Notes: generated from the letters alone by a model not told the origin. Positions 44,501 through 56,226 are shown, numbered from the stretch's first letter. The stretch is 64,000 nt of DNA from Mercenaria mercenaria (GCF_021730395.1 NC_069369.1:66243501-66307500), one strand, 5' to 3'. Numbers and translations: made by a program.

Positions 44501-47500
44501 GAAATTTTTGGCAAAGGTTATACATTTACTTATTGCGGACTGAATATATATTGAAGAAAAGGTAGGCTGCATAGGATTATTGAAACAAAAGGAAAAGGTC
44601 ATTTTGAGCTAGATTATACATTACTAAGTTTTGAATTCCACATCATATTATGCATAATTCTAACGCAACCCGATTTGTTTTCCCATTAAACAAAAGAAGA
44701 CTGAAAATTGTGTGTTATTATGCAACAGTTCGCTGTTTGTACATCAATTATTATGTCATAGCGTCAATGTCATAGCAGTGTGCTGGAAAAGAAAACACAC
44801 ACATAAAAAAGGAAAATATTTGGTGGATGTTGTCAAGGATGTACATAATAATCCTTAATAATGTATTAGAATTGGAATGATATATCTCAAACAGTGATTT
44901 GCTCTAGAATAAAATCATCGTTTGTCATTCAGATGCGCATTATTTACTCAAGCTGTGCTTTCGTGATATAATTCCTTTGCATCTAAACTCTAAACAGTGA
45001 CTATTCAACAACAAGACACTGTTTTGGATATATTATTTCTTAATTAAAATGATTTAATTATTTACACCTCTGAATACTGCACATAATAACATCCTGTTTT
45101 TAATAAAATGAGTATTGATAAAATATTTAATTGATTTCCTAAATTTTACCTTTGGACAGTAACACTAGGACTTCAAGGTTATATAATCTCATACTGTTCG
45201 ATCTTAACTACAAGAATGATATTTCAGGTGTACAGTCTGCTACTAGTTGTTTTGTGGTTCCCATGGCAACAGGGATGAGCCTGATGTTATGTATGCTGAC
45301 AATAAAATCAAAGCGTCCGGGAGCAAAGTATGTCCTGTGGCCAAGAATAGATCAAAAGTCTTGCATCAAAAGTATGATTACCGCAGGTACTGTTAACCTT
45401 TGTGTTTAATCTTTTATATCCCATTATAATGTAGAATATTTGTGCTTTAATATGCATCTATTTTATTTTCAGCTTTTTTGAAATACAAGTTCTATAATAG
45501 GTTAGTCCACAGAATGAATGATATAACATCACCATCAAAAGAACTCCTTGTTTATATTTAAGGGTTGTATAAAGTATTCTCAGTCTCACTAAAGTACATC
45601 TCCAATTAACGCTACGCTTTGGATCTGCACATTTTTCTCACCCTTTGACATTCAATGCTATTTTGATGGTTCAGCCAAATGCTTGTTGAAACGAGTCGTC
45701 TGATTGGTTCAAATAAAAACAGATTTGCAAAAAAAAAAATAGTAATATCGGAAATCCAAATATACAGAAAGATGAATGTGAATGGGTAGTCCTCAGATCT
45801 TCGTTTAGAAGATCAAGTACTTTAGTCAGATTGAAAGTATTCTATAGGGTAAGGGTAATAAATTTTGTATAAAGTATGAGGGAGAAAAATGTTTATCTGT
45901 CATAAAGTTTTGAGTTAGTTTTCTGCCCATTCAAAATGATTGGACATACAGATTTGCACTTTTCCAGTTGTTCATACAATTCACAAAACTTTTGTTAAAC
46001 TGCCAAGGTATTGGTTACAAATTTCATAAATGATCACTTGTTTATGATATAAAGATTGATTTTTTTAAAGCACAAATCTGTAGAAGAGGTGGTATATTTT
46101 TTTGCTCATGTGCATGTCTGTAGGTTGGTCCTTTGGTCCGTTGGTAGACCATTTGGCCTTTGGCTTAAGATGGTCAAACTCCATAGGATGATTGCAGCTG
46201 GTCAGTAAATGACCCTTATTCTTTGAGTATAAGATATCAAGGTCACAATGACCTTGAGACTGGAAACTGTTTCCAATGTATAACTTTAGGATGCTTTGAC
46301 TTATAACTATCAAACGTCTTAGGATAATAGTGTATGGTCTGTAAATGATCCCTATTGATTTGGGGTTCAGTAGGTCAAGGTCACAGAGGTCTTGGGACTG
46401 AAAACCATTTCCAGCCAGTTGCTGGAAAACCCTTGCACATACGGCCTATAAACCTCGTTGTACAATTGCTGATTTTTCAGTTTATAGTGAGATTGTTCCT
46501 AATTGGCATATTTTAGTTTTGAATAGAATGTGTAGGATATCTTGAAATTTATTTCATCATGTTCATCATTCAGGGTTTGAACCTGTGGTGATTGAGAATC
46601 GTTTGGAAGGGGATGAGTTGCGGACAGACATTGAGGCCATAGAGAGCAAAATAAATGAGTTGGGAGCAGAGAATATAGTATGTGTGATGACTACAACTAG
46701 TTGTTTCGCTCCTCGTGCACCTGACAGGTATATCACAAGACATTTCAATTATTAATATGTGGCATTCTAAATGGGAAGAGATAGGATATAAATAAAATTT
46801 CACGTTTCTATTTAAATGGCATTAACATTAGTCTGTTTGGCTCCCAGAGACATGTTGAATTTTTTATTTTTTGTCTGTTTGACTGTCACAAAAGTGTGTC
46901 TTGTGACTTCTTCTTGAGAAGTGCTGATTGAACTTCAGTAAAACTTGGTAGACAGGATTAGTGCCAGCTTAGTTGTCAAAAATACTGGTGATTTCCAGTG
47001 GAATGAGTTATTGTTCATTAGTTCTTTAATAGATATAGCTTGTTCAGAAGTCTGTGATTACTTGATGACCCCAGTTGACTAAAACATGTTTCTTATCAAT
47101 AACTAGGGAACTCTTGGGCCTACAGTGTTCAAACTTCATAGAATGATTGCCTATGGTCACTAAAATTAATTTGGTGATCAGTATGTCATAGGTCAAGGTC
47201 ACGGTGAAATCAATACTGAAAATTGTTTCTGGTCAGTGACTAGATATTGCTTCGGCCAAGGACTGTACAACACCATTGGATGTTTGCTTATGGTCAGAAG
47301 ATGACCCCAAGTGTTTTGGTTTTAGGGTCTTTAGGTCAAAGGTCAAGTTCACAGTATAATTGAGACTGAAAATAACACACCCAGATACCTCCAATAAACC
47401 ATTGTGGTGGTCATTTGTGATTGACAAATAGCTCTTGTAACATCATTTACTGTTCTTACTGACGCAAGACTTTATAAATTATTTTCAGACTGGAAGAAGT

Positions 47501-50500
47501 TGCTACTGTCTGTAAAAAGTTTGAGATTCCCCATTTAGTCAACAATGCCTATGGTTTACAGTCTTCAAAGTGCACCCACCTGTTACAACAGGTAAGCTGT
47601 GAATAATGGGACAGTAGGGAAAGGCATGTTTTCTAATTAATTTTTTCTGTCATTTATGAAATAGAACAAACACAGTTTAGTATCAGAGGCATACAGTGTA
47701 TATGTAAACTGATTGCAGAATTTATCTTATTTTGGAGATTAATATACACTGCAAATATAAGAATCAGAAATAATACTACAGTGGTTTTTATAGCCAGATT
47801 GTCGGCTTAAGCACAGGTTTAACAGTATAAACTAGAATATGGCTCTATTTGGAAGCTTGTGTAAGTGGATAAAGACAGGGCCTCACTCAAAAAATAAAAA
47901 ATACTTGCACTTTTTGTCAGATGCCCATAAATTTGTTAGAGTGCCATGAAAGGAAACAGTTGTTTTTCCTCAAACATTTAAAGATATAACAGTAAAAGGG
48001 AACAGTCTAGTTGAAATCAGTATCATTTTTCATAATTTTCTGTTAAGAGTATTTCCAAAGTGGCCAACTTGCAAGGTGTCAAATCTTGAGAAGATCAAAC
48101 CAATCAAATGTATGCTCAAAATATTCTGGAATGAATCACACAAATTGTAGAAACTAAAGTTATAATTGTGTAACTGAATAAGTATGAACCAGTGTTGGGA
48201 CAGTTGGAGGTAGAAATGTCTTTTTGATTTTAAACAGTAACTATCTCGTAAAAAAGCTTGTAGTGACAATGTTATGATTAGAAAATAAAAACTGTCAGAT
48301 ACAATATATTTGGTTTACCTATAGACCACACTTTCAACTTGATAATAAATTAGTTTGAACTTTCCTATAAGAACAAAAGCCGGTGTTGATTTTGTACAGT
48401 GGTTTTTAGTTCATATTCTTCTGTTTAAATTTCTGTCAAGAAAAAATTTGATGAAAACTGCAAATAAAAGTTATTACAAGCTGAAATTTCTTGCACTCAC
48501 AAAAAATTTCCTAGTACGAAAATACTTCAATTCAAGCTTTGCAATGACTGTTTTACAGTTTCAACAAATATTGTTCACTATAGGAAGACTGCACTTTAAA
48601 TATTTCATCTTAAGGCATATTTTGATCCATTTTTGTAACATATTAAAGAATAGTTGTACATTAGACTTATTATTGTAGGCAGCAAGAGTTGGGAGAGTTG
48701 ATGTGTTTGTACAGAGTTTAGACAAAAACTTTATGGTACCAGTGGGAGGCAGTATAATCGCTGGGTTTGATGAACAGTTTATACAGCAAATAAGTAAAAA
48801 TTACCCAGGTCAGTGATAAAATTAGCTTGTTGAACATCTGGTCATTGATGAATGCAAGTAATTTACTGTAAAATCATTAAATTTTGCAGGCACTAAATTT
48901 CTTGGTTTTGGTCAAGTCAAAATGGCTACTTCTTTGGATTCGCTTGTTGATTTACTAAAACATGAAATCCACAAAAATTGTTCCCCATTGAATATTATTG
49001 ATTTTGCAGTATTGTATTAAAGAAATAATGTATAGAAAAATCGTGTTTTAACATTATTAATACACGAAAGAGGTTATACGTCCACTGAATAATTTCCCAA
49101 TGGCGTAGCCTGAGTGAATTATTCTGATGCCGTATAACCAATTTTGAGTAAATTAATTGAAGTAAAACAGATTTTGCAATACATTATTTTGGTTATGCCC
49201 TTTATCTAAAAGAGAAGATAAAATATAGTAGCACTCATTCTTGGCCGCAACAAAAGGATTGACGTCATTGCCCATTAACGTGATGTCGTTTTAGCGTTAG
49301 TATGCTTTTACAGAAACAAGCATATATTAGAATTTTCATTTTTACCCGTTTATTCAATGTGAGGTCATCTGGTTCATGAAACAATATAATGACTGATCCC
49401 CCTGTTGGTAAATGGTTATAAATTTGGTTTATTCGCATGTTTTTTTTCCATGACACAATCCTGATAAATATTACTTATAAATAACATATCCCACACAGTA
49501 ATTTGTCATTGAATAAAATCTTACGTTTGGAGTTCAGATGCAGAGGAATTATATCATGAGAGTTCAAGCCTGAATAATAAAATAACCTTTAGCCTGCTGG
49601 CAGCAAGTGGTTTTGCCTTTGCGACCAGTGCAGACCAAGATCAGCCTGTACATCCTTGCAGTCTGATCATGGTCTGCACTGTTCGCTATTCAGTAAGCAA
49701 ATTTTCAATGAACACCCCTTTGATAAACAGGTGTTACTGCCCAAACTGAATGATGGACAAGTTCATTATAGAAACTTAGCAGGGTAAAGGTTAAAATTTG
49801 TGGGCATTAAAATGCTGGACATGATTGATTCTGCCTTTGCAACCAGTGTAGATCATGATCAGCCTGCACATCCATGCAGTCTGATCATGATCTGCACTGT
49901 TCGCCATTCAGTCATTATCTTTTTGGTAGGCACCCTTTTAACAGTTAATGGCACAGTCCAAATTGAATGATCGTCAAGTTCATTATAGAAATTTAGCAGG
50001 GTAAGGGATAATACTACTTGAACAAGTCATAACAAACAAACTTGTGACTTGTATTGTAGGTAGAGCATCAGCAAGTCCCAGCCTGGATTTGTTCATTACT
50101 CTGTTGTCATTGGGACGTGAAGGATATAAACAATTGCTGAAGGACAGAAAAGATATGTACAGTTACCTACAAGAGAAGTTAAAACAGTGTGCTGAGAATA
50201 ATGGAGAAAGACTGCTTGATATAAAACATAACCCTATATCACTAGGTATGTAAAATCTATATTCATCACACATTTGACTTTGAAGGAGGGAGAGAAAGCC
50301 ATGTAATATTTTTAGTGTCAGTACTTTTACATTATTGCAATTACATTACATTTGATTTTGATGTCTTTTCATGTATAGTAGATGTCGGTCATGTTAACTT
50401 TGTCTGTAATAGGTTAAAAAAGAAGGAATTTTGATTTTGCATTGCAAAAAGTTTACATGTGATAAAAAGAATACATTTGTATCTTTCCACAATGATTTTA

Positions 50501-53500
50501 TTAAACTAGTTGAATAAGAGTTATAAAAGTCTTGGCACAGTCTTGTATTTTATTCTTTATTCCACTTGTTTTATAATTTCAGAGTTTGAAAGACAGTCCT
50601 GTAAAATCCCCAATTTAATATAGATGGTAGTTATTGTCAGCTGGTGTCTGCTAATCAATTCTCAACTGTTTGACAGTTTGAAACATTACCCACAACCATT
50701 TGATCCATTATTATGTCTCCCATATGTAGCGTTGGGGACATATTGATTTAGTGTTGTCCATCTGTCTGTATGCCACAAAGTTTGTGTAAGCAAATTCCTC
50801 TGACTTCACTGGATGGATTTACACCAAACTTCACAAGGATGCTTATTGACAAGCCTGGTTGTGCACTTTGTTGGCGTTTTCTAGTTGGATGATTTTCAGT
50901 GGAGTTATTGTCCTTCATTTATCAAATTTTATGATTTTTTGGCCACCTCTTATTTAATTGGGTGGATTTTCAGCAAACCTTTTTACAAGTGATCAGTGCT
51001 ATGCCTCATTATGCTGTTGTTGGCATTTTCTGGTTTGGTGATTTCCAGCAGAGTTTTGGCCCATGATTCTGTTTTGGCCACTTCTCTTATATTATTGGGC
51101 AGATTTCCACCAAACCTTACAGGAGTTATCAGTGCCAAGCCTAGTTATACATATATTATGTTCAAACATTTTCAACATAGTTATTGCCCTTATTGTTGAA
51201 TTATGCATTGTCCAGCAACTGCTCCAATGCACCAAACTTGCATAAAAGTGATAAAAGTGCCAAGCCTAGTTGGGCATGTTGTGGGCATGTTCCAGTTTGA
51301 TGCTTTTCAGCAGAATTATGGCCCCTGATTTGTCAAATATTATTTTTTAGCCTTTTCTCTTTTATGATAGGGCGGATTTCCAATAAACCTTACAGGAGTG
51401 ATCAATGCCAAGTTTTATCATGCATATAATTGGCATGTTCTGGTTTGGTTATTTTCAGGGGAGTTAAGGCCCTTTTATATATCAAATTTTATGATATTTT
51501 GGCATCTTCTCTTATACCATTGAGCAGATTTCCACCATACCTTTACGGAGTGCTAAGCTAAGTTATGTATATCATCAACATGTTCTGATTCATTGATTTT
51601 CAGCAGAGTCAAGACCCTTAATTTGTTGTATGTTACAGTGTTTATACTACTTGCATTTTACAGTTAGGCTGAATTTCACCAAAAACATCACAAGTGATTT
51701 GTGTGAAGCATAGTTTTGCATATTATCATCATGTTCTGATTAAATGATTTTGAACAGAGTCATAATCCTTGCTTTGTCAAATTCTTTGATCTCTGTGACT
51801 TATCCTGTACCACTGGCTGGAATTCCACCAAACTTCAAAGGAGTTACCACTGCCAAGCCTAGTTGTGTATATCTTTGGAATGTTATGGTTCTTTGGTTTT
51901 CCCTGTAGTTATGGCTCTTAAGTGTAAGTGATGGGAGACATAAATTGTTCATGTAATATAATCTCTAGTTACATTTATTTTAATGTATTTGTTGTTTCAA
52001 TGTTTCTGTTTGCTCTTGACTGGATGGTACCAAAAGCTTCACTTGAACGTTTTTTATGGCACACATTGCAGCATTTTCAGATAAACATGACACCAAACAG
52101 CAAAGTCTGTATAGTTCTGGAAATATTTACTGGCCTTGTAGGAAGAAAATGTTTGCTTTTTTGTGGAGGTAGTACAGACCAAAAGATGTCCAGGTCTTAC
52201 CATTTTATCAGGATGCTGGCTACCTGTGACTTTCTTGCGTAGTAAACAACCAATGCTTTGAATGGTCCGAATAGATAATATAAAGAGATTAGTTAGGGAT
52301 CGCATGAATTGTTCCAGCATGTACAGTGCTGGAATCATCAATAACTGAGCAAGCAGTGTGTCACTTTGTATTGTAGCATGTGTGCAGTAATGTTTGTCCA
52401 ACTCTTCAGTTACTGAAATTCAAACTTCCATCGAAATTTCACAGATCATGAAGTGTTAACTGACCACATTTTAGTCTGTATTACAAATGTTTTTCTGTTG
52501 TTGTTCTTTTTTCTAGATATATAAATCTAACATGACAAATCATTTATTGCAGCTATGAGTTTACCGGAGCTCGAGGATAAGCCTGCAACTGAAATAGGCT
52601 CAATGTTGTTTACAAGATTTGTGTCTGGTGCTAGGTAGGTTCTTTTATTTGAGGGGGATTCATTATTACAAAAGATTTCCTTGAATTGCACTGAATTTAC
52701 CAAGTTTTTCTCACTTTTAGCTGTTCAAAAATATCATGAATTTTTAATCGAAAATATGAATATACTGTTGAGGTCTTACAGCCCCCACAAATTTAACCAT
52801 CATGGGATCCATCTTGTCTAGTTGTGTAATGTTTTACAGCTTACTGAACACTAATAGATTTCATTGTTGGTGTCATAATTTTTGACATTTTGGTAAAAAT
52901 ATGAGAGAGACAGTTGTATTTGATGAAGTAAAACTAAATTTTAGTACGACTAGTAATACCAGGTCACAACAATATGCTTTTGATGTGATTTTGTGTTATA
53001 AAGCAAAAATGACAGGAAGTATCTCTTACAAGATATAATGACCCTACTTTTCTCTTCATTATGCCCCACTTCCAAGAAGGAGGGGTGTATTGTTTTGCTG
53101 ACGTCTGTCGGTCAGTCTGTCAGTTGGTCGGTCCGTAGACCAATCGGTTTCCGTATGATAACTCAAGAACACTTAGGCCTAGGATCATGAAAGTTAACTA
53201 GAGAATGCTTTGGTCTAAGATCACATTTGAGGTCACTTATGACTGGTAAATGACCCATAATTATTGATATGAGGTCAGTATGTCAAACATTCAATGCACA
53301 GTGGCCTTAAGCAGTTACTGAATGCATCAAGGGGGGGGGGGGGGCATTTTGTGTTATACGAGCTCTTGTTTTATATAAAGTTTATGATCATTTTTTTTAA
53401 ATGGTGTAAGGAGTTGTACCCTGAAATGGGTCTAACTATACTTGAAAGTTTTGTGAGCATTGGTGCATTTTATATAAAAAGTATAGTTTAATATTAATTT

Positions 53501-54077
53501 AGTGCTGTTGAGCCTTATGTATGAAAACTGACTGGAACCAAATAAAAGGGTTGGGGAAATGCAGTGCAATTGCAAGTGAGGATACTGAATTTTGATCTTT
53601 CATTTACACATACATTCTTGCATGTACAGCAAATCATTTAATTCCATGGGGATTTGGGCCAAGACGGCTATGTTGTGGGAATATGAATTCATGTATTTCA
53701 ATTCTTAAACATAAAATGAATTGAAATTTTACTTATTCATGGGTTTTGATGTTGTCAATTTACTCTACCACGAAATCTACGAAAATTATTTACCTACGAA
53801 TATCAAAGATTTCAAATTACACAAGTAGTGTTTATACTGTAAACTTTATTAAATTTCCAGGGTGGTTGCTCGCACAGGGAAAGAAACTTCTGTCAGCGGA
53901 CTTACGTTCCTCAACTTTGGTTCTCACTATGACAACTTCCCGTGTTCATATCTGACGGCAGCAGCTGCTGTCGGAATGACCAAAGCAGATGTTGACACTT
54001 TCATATCTAGACTGGACCAAGTGTTAAAGAAGTTTAAAAAGACTAAAACTGTGTCAGAAAATACAGAAGCAGCCTGA
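41503..54077 (+). CDS. SEPSECS: SEPSECS, O-phosphoseryl-tRNA(Sec) selenium transferase
   Basis: A PLP enzyme of the last step of selenocysteine synthesis; it converts O-phosphoseryl-tRNA(Sec) to Sec-tRNA(Sec) with selenophosphate, as a tetramer in the cytoplasm. Ten coding exons: 41503-41616, 42578-42732, 43520-43638, 45228-45386, 46574-46727, 47489-47591, 48679-48808, 50060-50245, 52553-52634, 53861-54077. All introns are GT/AG, phases agree, and the product is 472 residues (human 501). The phosphate-binding loop [19 protein letters not shown] has R97, S98 and Q105; [12 protein letters not shown] puts the PLP lysine at K284; [10 protein letters not shown] places R313, all at human numbering. 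[10 protein letters not shown] keeps the arginine equivalent to human R398. The C-terminal tail stops about 30 residues earlier than in human, after [10 protein letters not shown]. Start: first ATG after the acceptor, aligning with the human N-terminus. Confidence 0.97.
42881..43081. repeat. Palindromic MITE family A copy (SEPSECS intron 2)
   Basis: It begins CCCTTACCCTGCTGAATTTC and carries the core GATACTGACTTAATGGAGAA and CATGATCTGCACAGGTTGC. Confidence 0.85.
43173..43395 (+). mobile_element. Ser/Leu-type tRNA-headed SINE (SEPSECS intron 2)
   Basis: The head GGCCTCATTGGCTGAGTGGT and GTGGTTTTGAAACCTCACTT is followed by ATGTGAGGAATCCATACAGC, CCCAGGTGCCTGCTCTTACC and a tail with TATGACCTACATTGCGCTGG. 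Possible target duplications ATACCAGAAG (left) and ATACCAAAGG (right) are similar but not identical. Confidence 0.85.
43711..43897. repeat. 22-bp tandem repeat with GATA motifs, about 8 units
   Basis: Each unit has GAGATAAGATGT followed by a variable YGTGCRCTC-like half. AGATAAGA, a GATA-factor type site, occurs about seven times. The array lies 72 bp past the donor of SEPSECS exon 3. Frames on both strands through it are by-products. Confidence 0.9.
44119..44308. mobile_element. Palindromic MITE family A, full copy (SEPSECS intron 3)
   Basis: Ends TTAACCTTTAGCCTGCTTGC and ATTCAGCAGAGTAAAGGTTAA-like; core GATCAGCCTGCATGTCCGTG and CTGATCATGATCTGCACTGT. Confidence 0.9.
44873..45045. mobile_element. 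Palindromic MITE family C (SEPSECS intron 3)
   Basis: ATATATCTCAAACAGTGATT at the left is mirrored at the right by a complement reading ATATATCCAAAACAGTGTCT. GTGATATAATTCCTTTGCAT lies between. Related copies at 38312 and 49470. Confidence 0.7.
45624..45833 (+). mobile_element. tRNA-type SINE, body only (SEPSECS intron 4)
   Basis: The body starts at CTGCACATTTTTCTCACCCT and keeps GTCGTCTGATTGGTTC, GGAAATCCAAATATACAGAA and the terminal hairpin GATCTTCGTTTAGAAGATC followed by AAGTACTTTAGTCAGATTG. The tRNA-like head is missing. Confidence 0.85.
46075..46460. repeat. Tandem-core element fragment (SEPSECS intron 4)
   Basis: Two units with TCAAGGTCACAATGACCTTG and GTCAAGGTCACAGAGGTCTT. Sequence of the same kind occurs at 46845 and 61660. 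Confidence 0.65.
46845..47445. repeat. Tandem-core element fragment (SEPSECS intron 5)
   Basis: Units contain TAGGTCAAGGTCACGGTGAA and TCAAAGGTCAAGTTCACAG with CATAGAATGATTGCCTATGG. Copies have drifted. Confidence 0.6.
49470..49575. repeat. MITE family C half copy (SEPSECS intron 7)
   Basis: ATATCCCACACAGTAATTTG and GAGGAATTATATCATGAGAG match the copies at 38312 and 44873. Confidence 0.6.
49583..49794. mobile_element. Palindromic MITE family A, full copy (SEPSECS intron 7)
   Basis: It begins TAACCTTTAGCCTGCTGGCA and ends ACTTAGCAGGGTAAAGGTTAA-like, with GATCAGCCTGTACATCCTTG at the core. A second copy follows after 12 bp. Confidence 0.9.
49807..50010. repeat. Palindromic MITE family A, second copy in tandem (SEPSECS intron 7)
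   Basis: The core GATCAGCCTGCACATCCATG and the right end AAATTTAGCAGGGTAAGGGA are kept. It ends about 50 bp before exon 8, which begins at 50060. Confidence 0.85.
50712..51942. mobile_element. TIR element with tandem core, 1.2 kb (SEPSECS intron 8)
   Basis: TATGTCTCCCA at 50712-50722 is mirrored by TGGGAGACATA at 51932-51942. The interior is a diverged array of about seven units of about 165 bp. Markers are GCCAAGCCTAGTT, TGTTCTGGTTTGATGATTTTC-like and GGCAGATTTCCACCAAACCT. There is no coding capacity. Confidence 0.8.
53058..53371 (-). mobile_element. Tandem-core element, short form (SEPSECS intron 9)
   Basis: Read on the minus strand, it opens with AACAAGAGCTCGTATAACAC and TGAATGCATT near-matches of 60429. 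It closes with ACAATACACCCCTCCTTCTT, GGAAGTGGGGCATAATG. The long form at 60429-62324 has the same two ends. Here the core is about one unit, and a run of about 14 Gs lies at 53331-53344. Confidence 0.85.
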
Positions 54078-54331
54078 AAAATTATAGCAATAATTCTTTT
54101 GTGGAGGAAATCTCTAAGCCACGTGGCTCCACTATCACTCAAGCAGAGAATTGGCTCTAAGAAAACTTTTAAAAGGCTTGGTTTATTGTCTCAGTCATTT
54201 GTGAAGAAAAAATCTTGTCTGAAATTTTAAGACAAGAAAATTCTTGAAAGTGCTTGTAGCAGAACCATCCCATGTACATTTAATTCATTCCAGTGTAGTC
54301 CAAGAAAATATCTGTATGTCATTTATAATTT

Positions 54332-54337
54332 ATTAAA
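54332..54337 (+). promoter_or_regulatory. Possible SEPSECS polyadenylation signal
   Basis: ATTAAA lies 255 nt past the SEPSECS stop, before the first downstream MITE. It is the nearest hexamer of this type I noticed; use is not shown by sequence. Confidence 0.35.
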
Positions 54338-54386
54338 TGATATGTTCATATTTTGTTAATCAAAGATGTGTTCAGATGAATTAAAC

Positions 54387-54566
54387 CCTTATCATGCTGG
54401 CTACGATTGATTCTGCCATTGTGACATCTGTGCAGTCTGATCATGATCTGCACTGTTCGCCATTCAGTCAGTATCTTTTTGGAAAGCACCCCTTTTAATA
54501 GTTAATGATACTGTCCAAATTGAAAGATGGACAAGTTCATAATAGAAATTTAGCAGGGTAAGGGTC
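54387..54566. repeat. Palindromic MITE family A copy
   Basis: It has AACCCTTATCATGCTGGCTA at the left and AATTTAGCAGGGTAAGGGTC at the right, with the inner GATCATGATCTGCACTGTTC. Part of the core is deleted. Confidence 0.85.
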
Positions 54567-54604
54567 AATGGACATTACCATTATCTCAGTAATCAATTAA
54601 GGTA

Positions 54605-54828
54605 GTATAGTAGTCGCAACTTGACCGGGATGGTTGATCTTCGGCTGATTATTCATATAGATTATTTCATTGTAGAAATTTGGTGTGCATAGGGTAGCCG
54701 TGTATTTAAATTTATGAATGCAATGAGACGAAGCGTTTTACGTACACACCTTTTCAATAATAGGTTGTGCCTCATTATGTATTATAATACAAAGGTCAAC
54801 CATCGTGGTCAAGTTGCGTTCACTATAT
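54605..54828. mobile_element. MITE with 36-bp imperfect TIRs
   Basis: CGCAACTTGACCGGGATGGT at the left and, complemented, CGCAACTTGACCACGATGGT at the right. Outer ends read TATAGT on both sides, compatible with a TA target. No coding capacity. Confidence 0.8.
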
Positions 54829-54870
54829 TTGTGATGTCAACATTCTTGAAGCGAAGCAGTGGTCTACTAG

Positions 54871-55065
54871 TTAACCCTTACCCTGCTAAATTTCTATAAT
54901 GAACTTGTCTATCAATTTGGACAGTACCATTAACTGTTAAAAGGGGTGCTTACCAAAAATATACTGGCTGAATAGCGAACAGTGCAGGTCATGATCAGAC
55001 TGTATGTATGTGTAGGCTGATCATGATCTACACTGGTCGCAAAGGCAGAATTAATCGGGTACAGC
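54871..55065. repeat. Palindromic MITE family A copy
   Basis: It starts TTAACCCTTACCCTGCTAAA and carries ATACTGGCTGAATAGCGAAC and GCTGATCATGATCTACACTG. The right arm is cut by other sequence. Confidence 0.85.
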
Positions 55066-55299
55066 AGTGGTCTACTGGTTAAGATGTCAGTCACTCAACC
55101 AGGGCTTCTAGGTTTGTCAGTCCCTCTTGGGTCACAATCATACATTCATATATGACATAAATACTGGAATGTGGTTCAAATAAACTTTATGCTTTCATGA
55201 CAATATAAACTTAACCGGAATCATCTTGTATATCAAAGTATTATTTCTGATTTCAATGCAAGGTACTATAATGCAGAATTCTAGCAATGCAATGAATGT

Positions 55300-55700
55300 T
55301 AACATCTTATTAATCAAGGTTGTGTCTCTAATGTTATTTCTATCTCTTTAATCTAGTAGTACTTTTTGTAGCAATGCTTTGTGACGAATTTAACCAACGT
55401 TATCTGATTTATCAAGGTTGTGTATCTGATGTTAACGTATTATTCTTGATTAAGGTTATATTTCTGTTGTTAATGCAAGGCATTAAGTCACCATAATAGC
55501 AATGCCATGTTGTTAACATTATCATGTTATTCAAGGCAATATCTTTGATGGTAACATTGTCTTGTTGGTCAAGGTTGTATCTCTGATGGTAACATTATCT
55601 TGTTAATCAAGGTTGTATCTCTGATAGTAACATTATCTTGTTGGTCAAGGTAATATACCTTAAGTTAACATCAATCTTGTTAATCAAGGTTGTATCCCAG
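55300..55700. repeat. Tandem array, unit about 53 bp
   Basis: Units carry TTAATCAAGGTTGTATCTCT followed by GATGGTAACATTATCTTG. The clearest units are at about 55545-55690; earlier ones are diverged. Confidence 0.8.
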
Positions 55701-55962
55701 AAGTTATTGTTATTCAGCATTGTACCAGTGCATGGTTCTAGTCCAAGATTTAATTTGTTTTAGATTATGCATTTTTGTAGTAAAACTACGAACTTAATAC
55801 TGGCTTAGATCTTATTTACAATTAATATATTCATAAAAAAGTTACTTTTTTCTAGTAAAATATGATTCAAGCTTTACGCTTTTTTTTCTGATATTAAAAC
55901 CGAGATACAAGATGGTCTCAGAATGCAGGCTTACCATCGGTCAGTTTCCATGCTGTGGTCAA

Positions 55963-56226
55963 TTTTTTGTTGCGTTTAACGTTGCACTCAGTTATAGGTC
56001 ATATGGCGACTTCCAGCTTTGATGGTGGAGGAAGACCCCAGGTGCCTCTCCGTGAATTATTTCATTACGGGTGGGCACCTGGGTAGAACCACGGACCTTC
56101 TATAAGCCAGCTGGATAGCTTCCTCACATGAAGAAATCAACTACTCAAGCGAGGCTCCAACCCACGTAGATGAGGAGCAAGTGATTTGAAGTCAAAGACC
56201 TTAACCACTCGGCCATGGAGGCCCCA
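55963..56226 (-). mobile_element. Ser/Leu-type tRNA-headed SINE with 15-bp target duplication
   Basis: The minus strand from 56226 reads GGGGCCTCCATGGCCGAGTG, TTAAGG, a B-box-like GTGGGTTGGAGCCTC, then TGAGGAAGCTATCCAGCTGG. The tail has AAGCTGGAAGTCGCCATATG, ACCTATAACTGAGTGCAACG and an A-rich end. CCATGCTGTGGTCAA is present intact on both sides (55948-55962 and 56227-56241), the mark of a LINE-type insertion. At 264 bp it is the best-preserved copy in the window. Confidence 0.95.

Noticed and set aside
53862-54142. Minus-strand 71-codon frame at the SEPSECS 3' end
   Set aside because: It is the antisense shadow of SEPSECS exon 10.
55963-56226. tRNA(Sec)-like gene near SEPSECS, because the head loop could be read as UCA
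   Set aside because: The other copies do not keep that loop, the long variable arm is absent, and the sequence is a SINE with a target duplication. The nearness to SEPSECS is chance.
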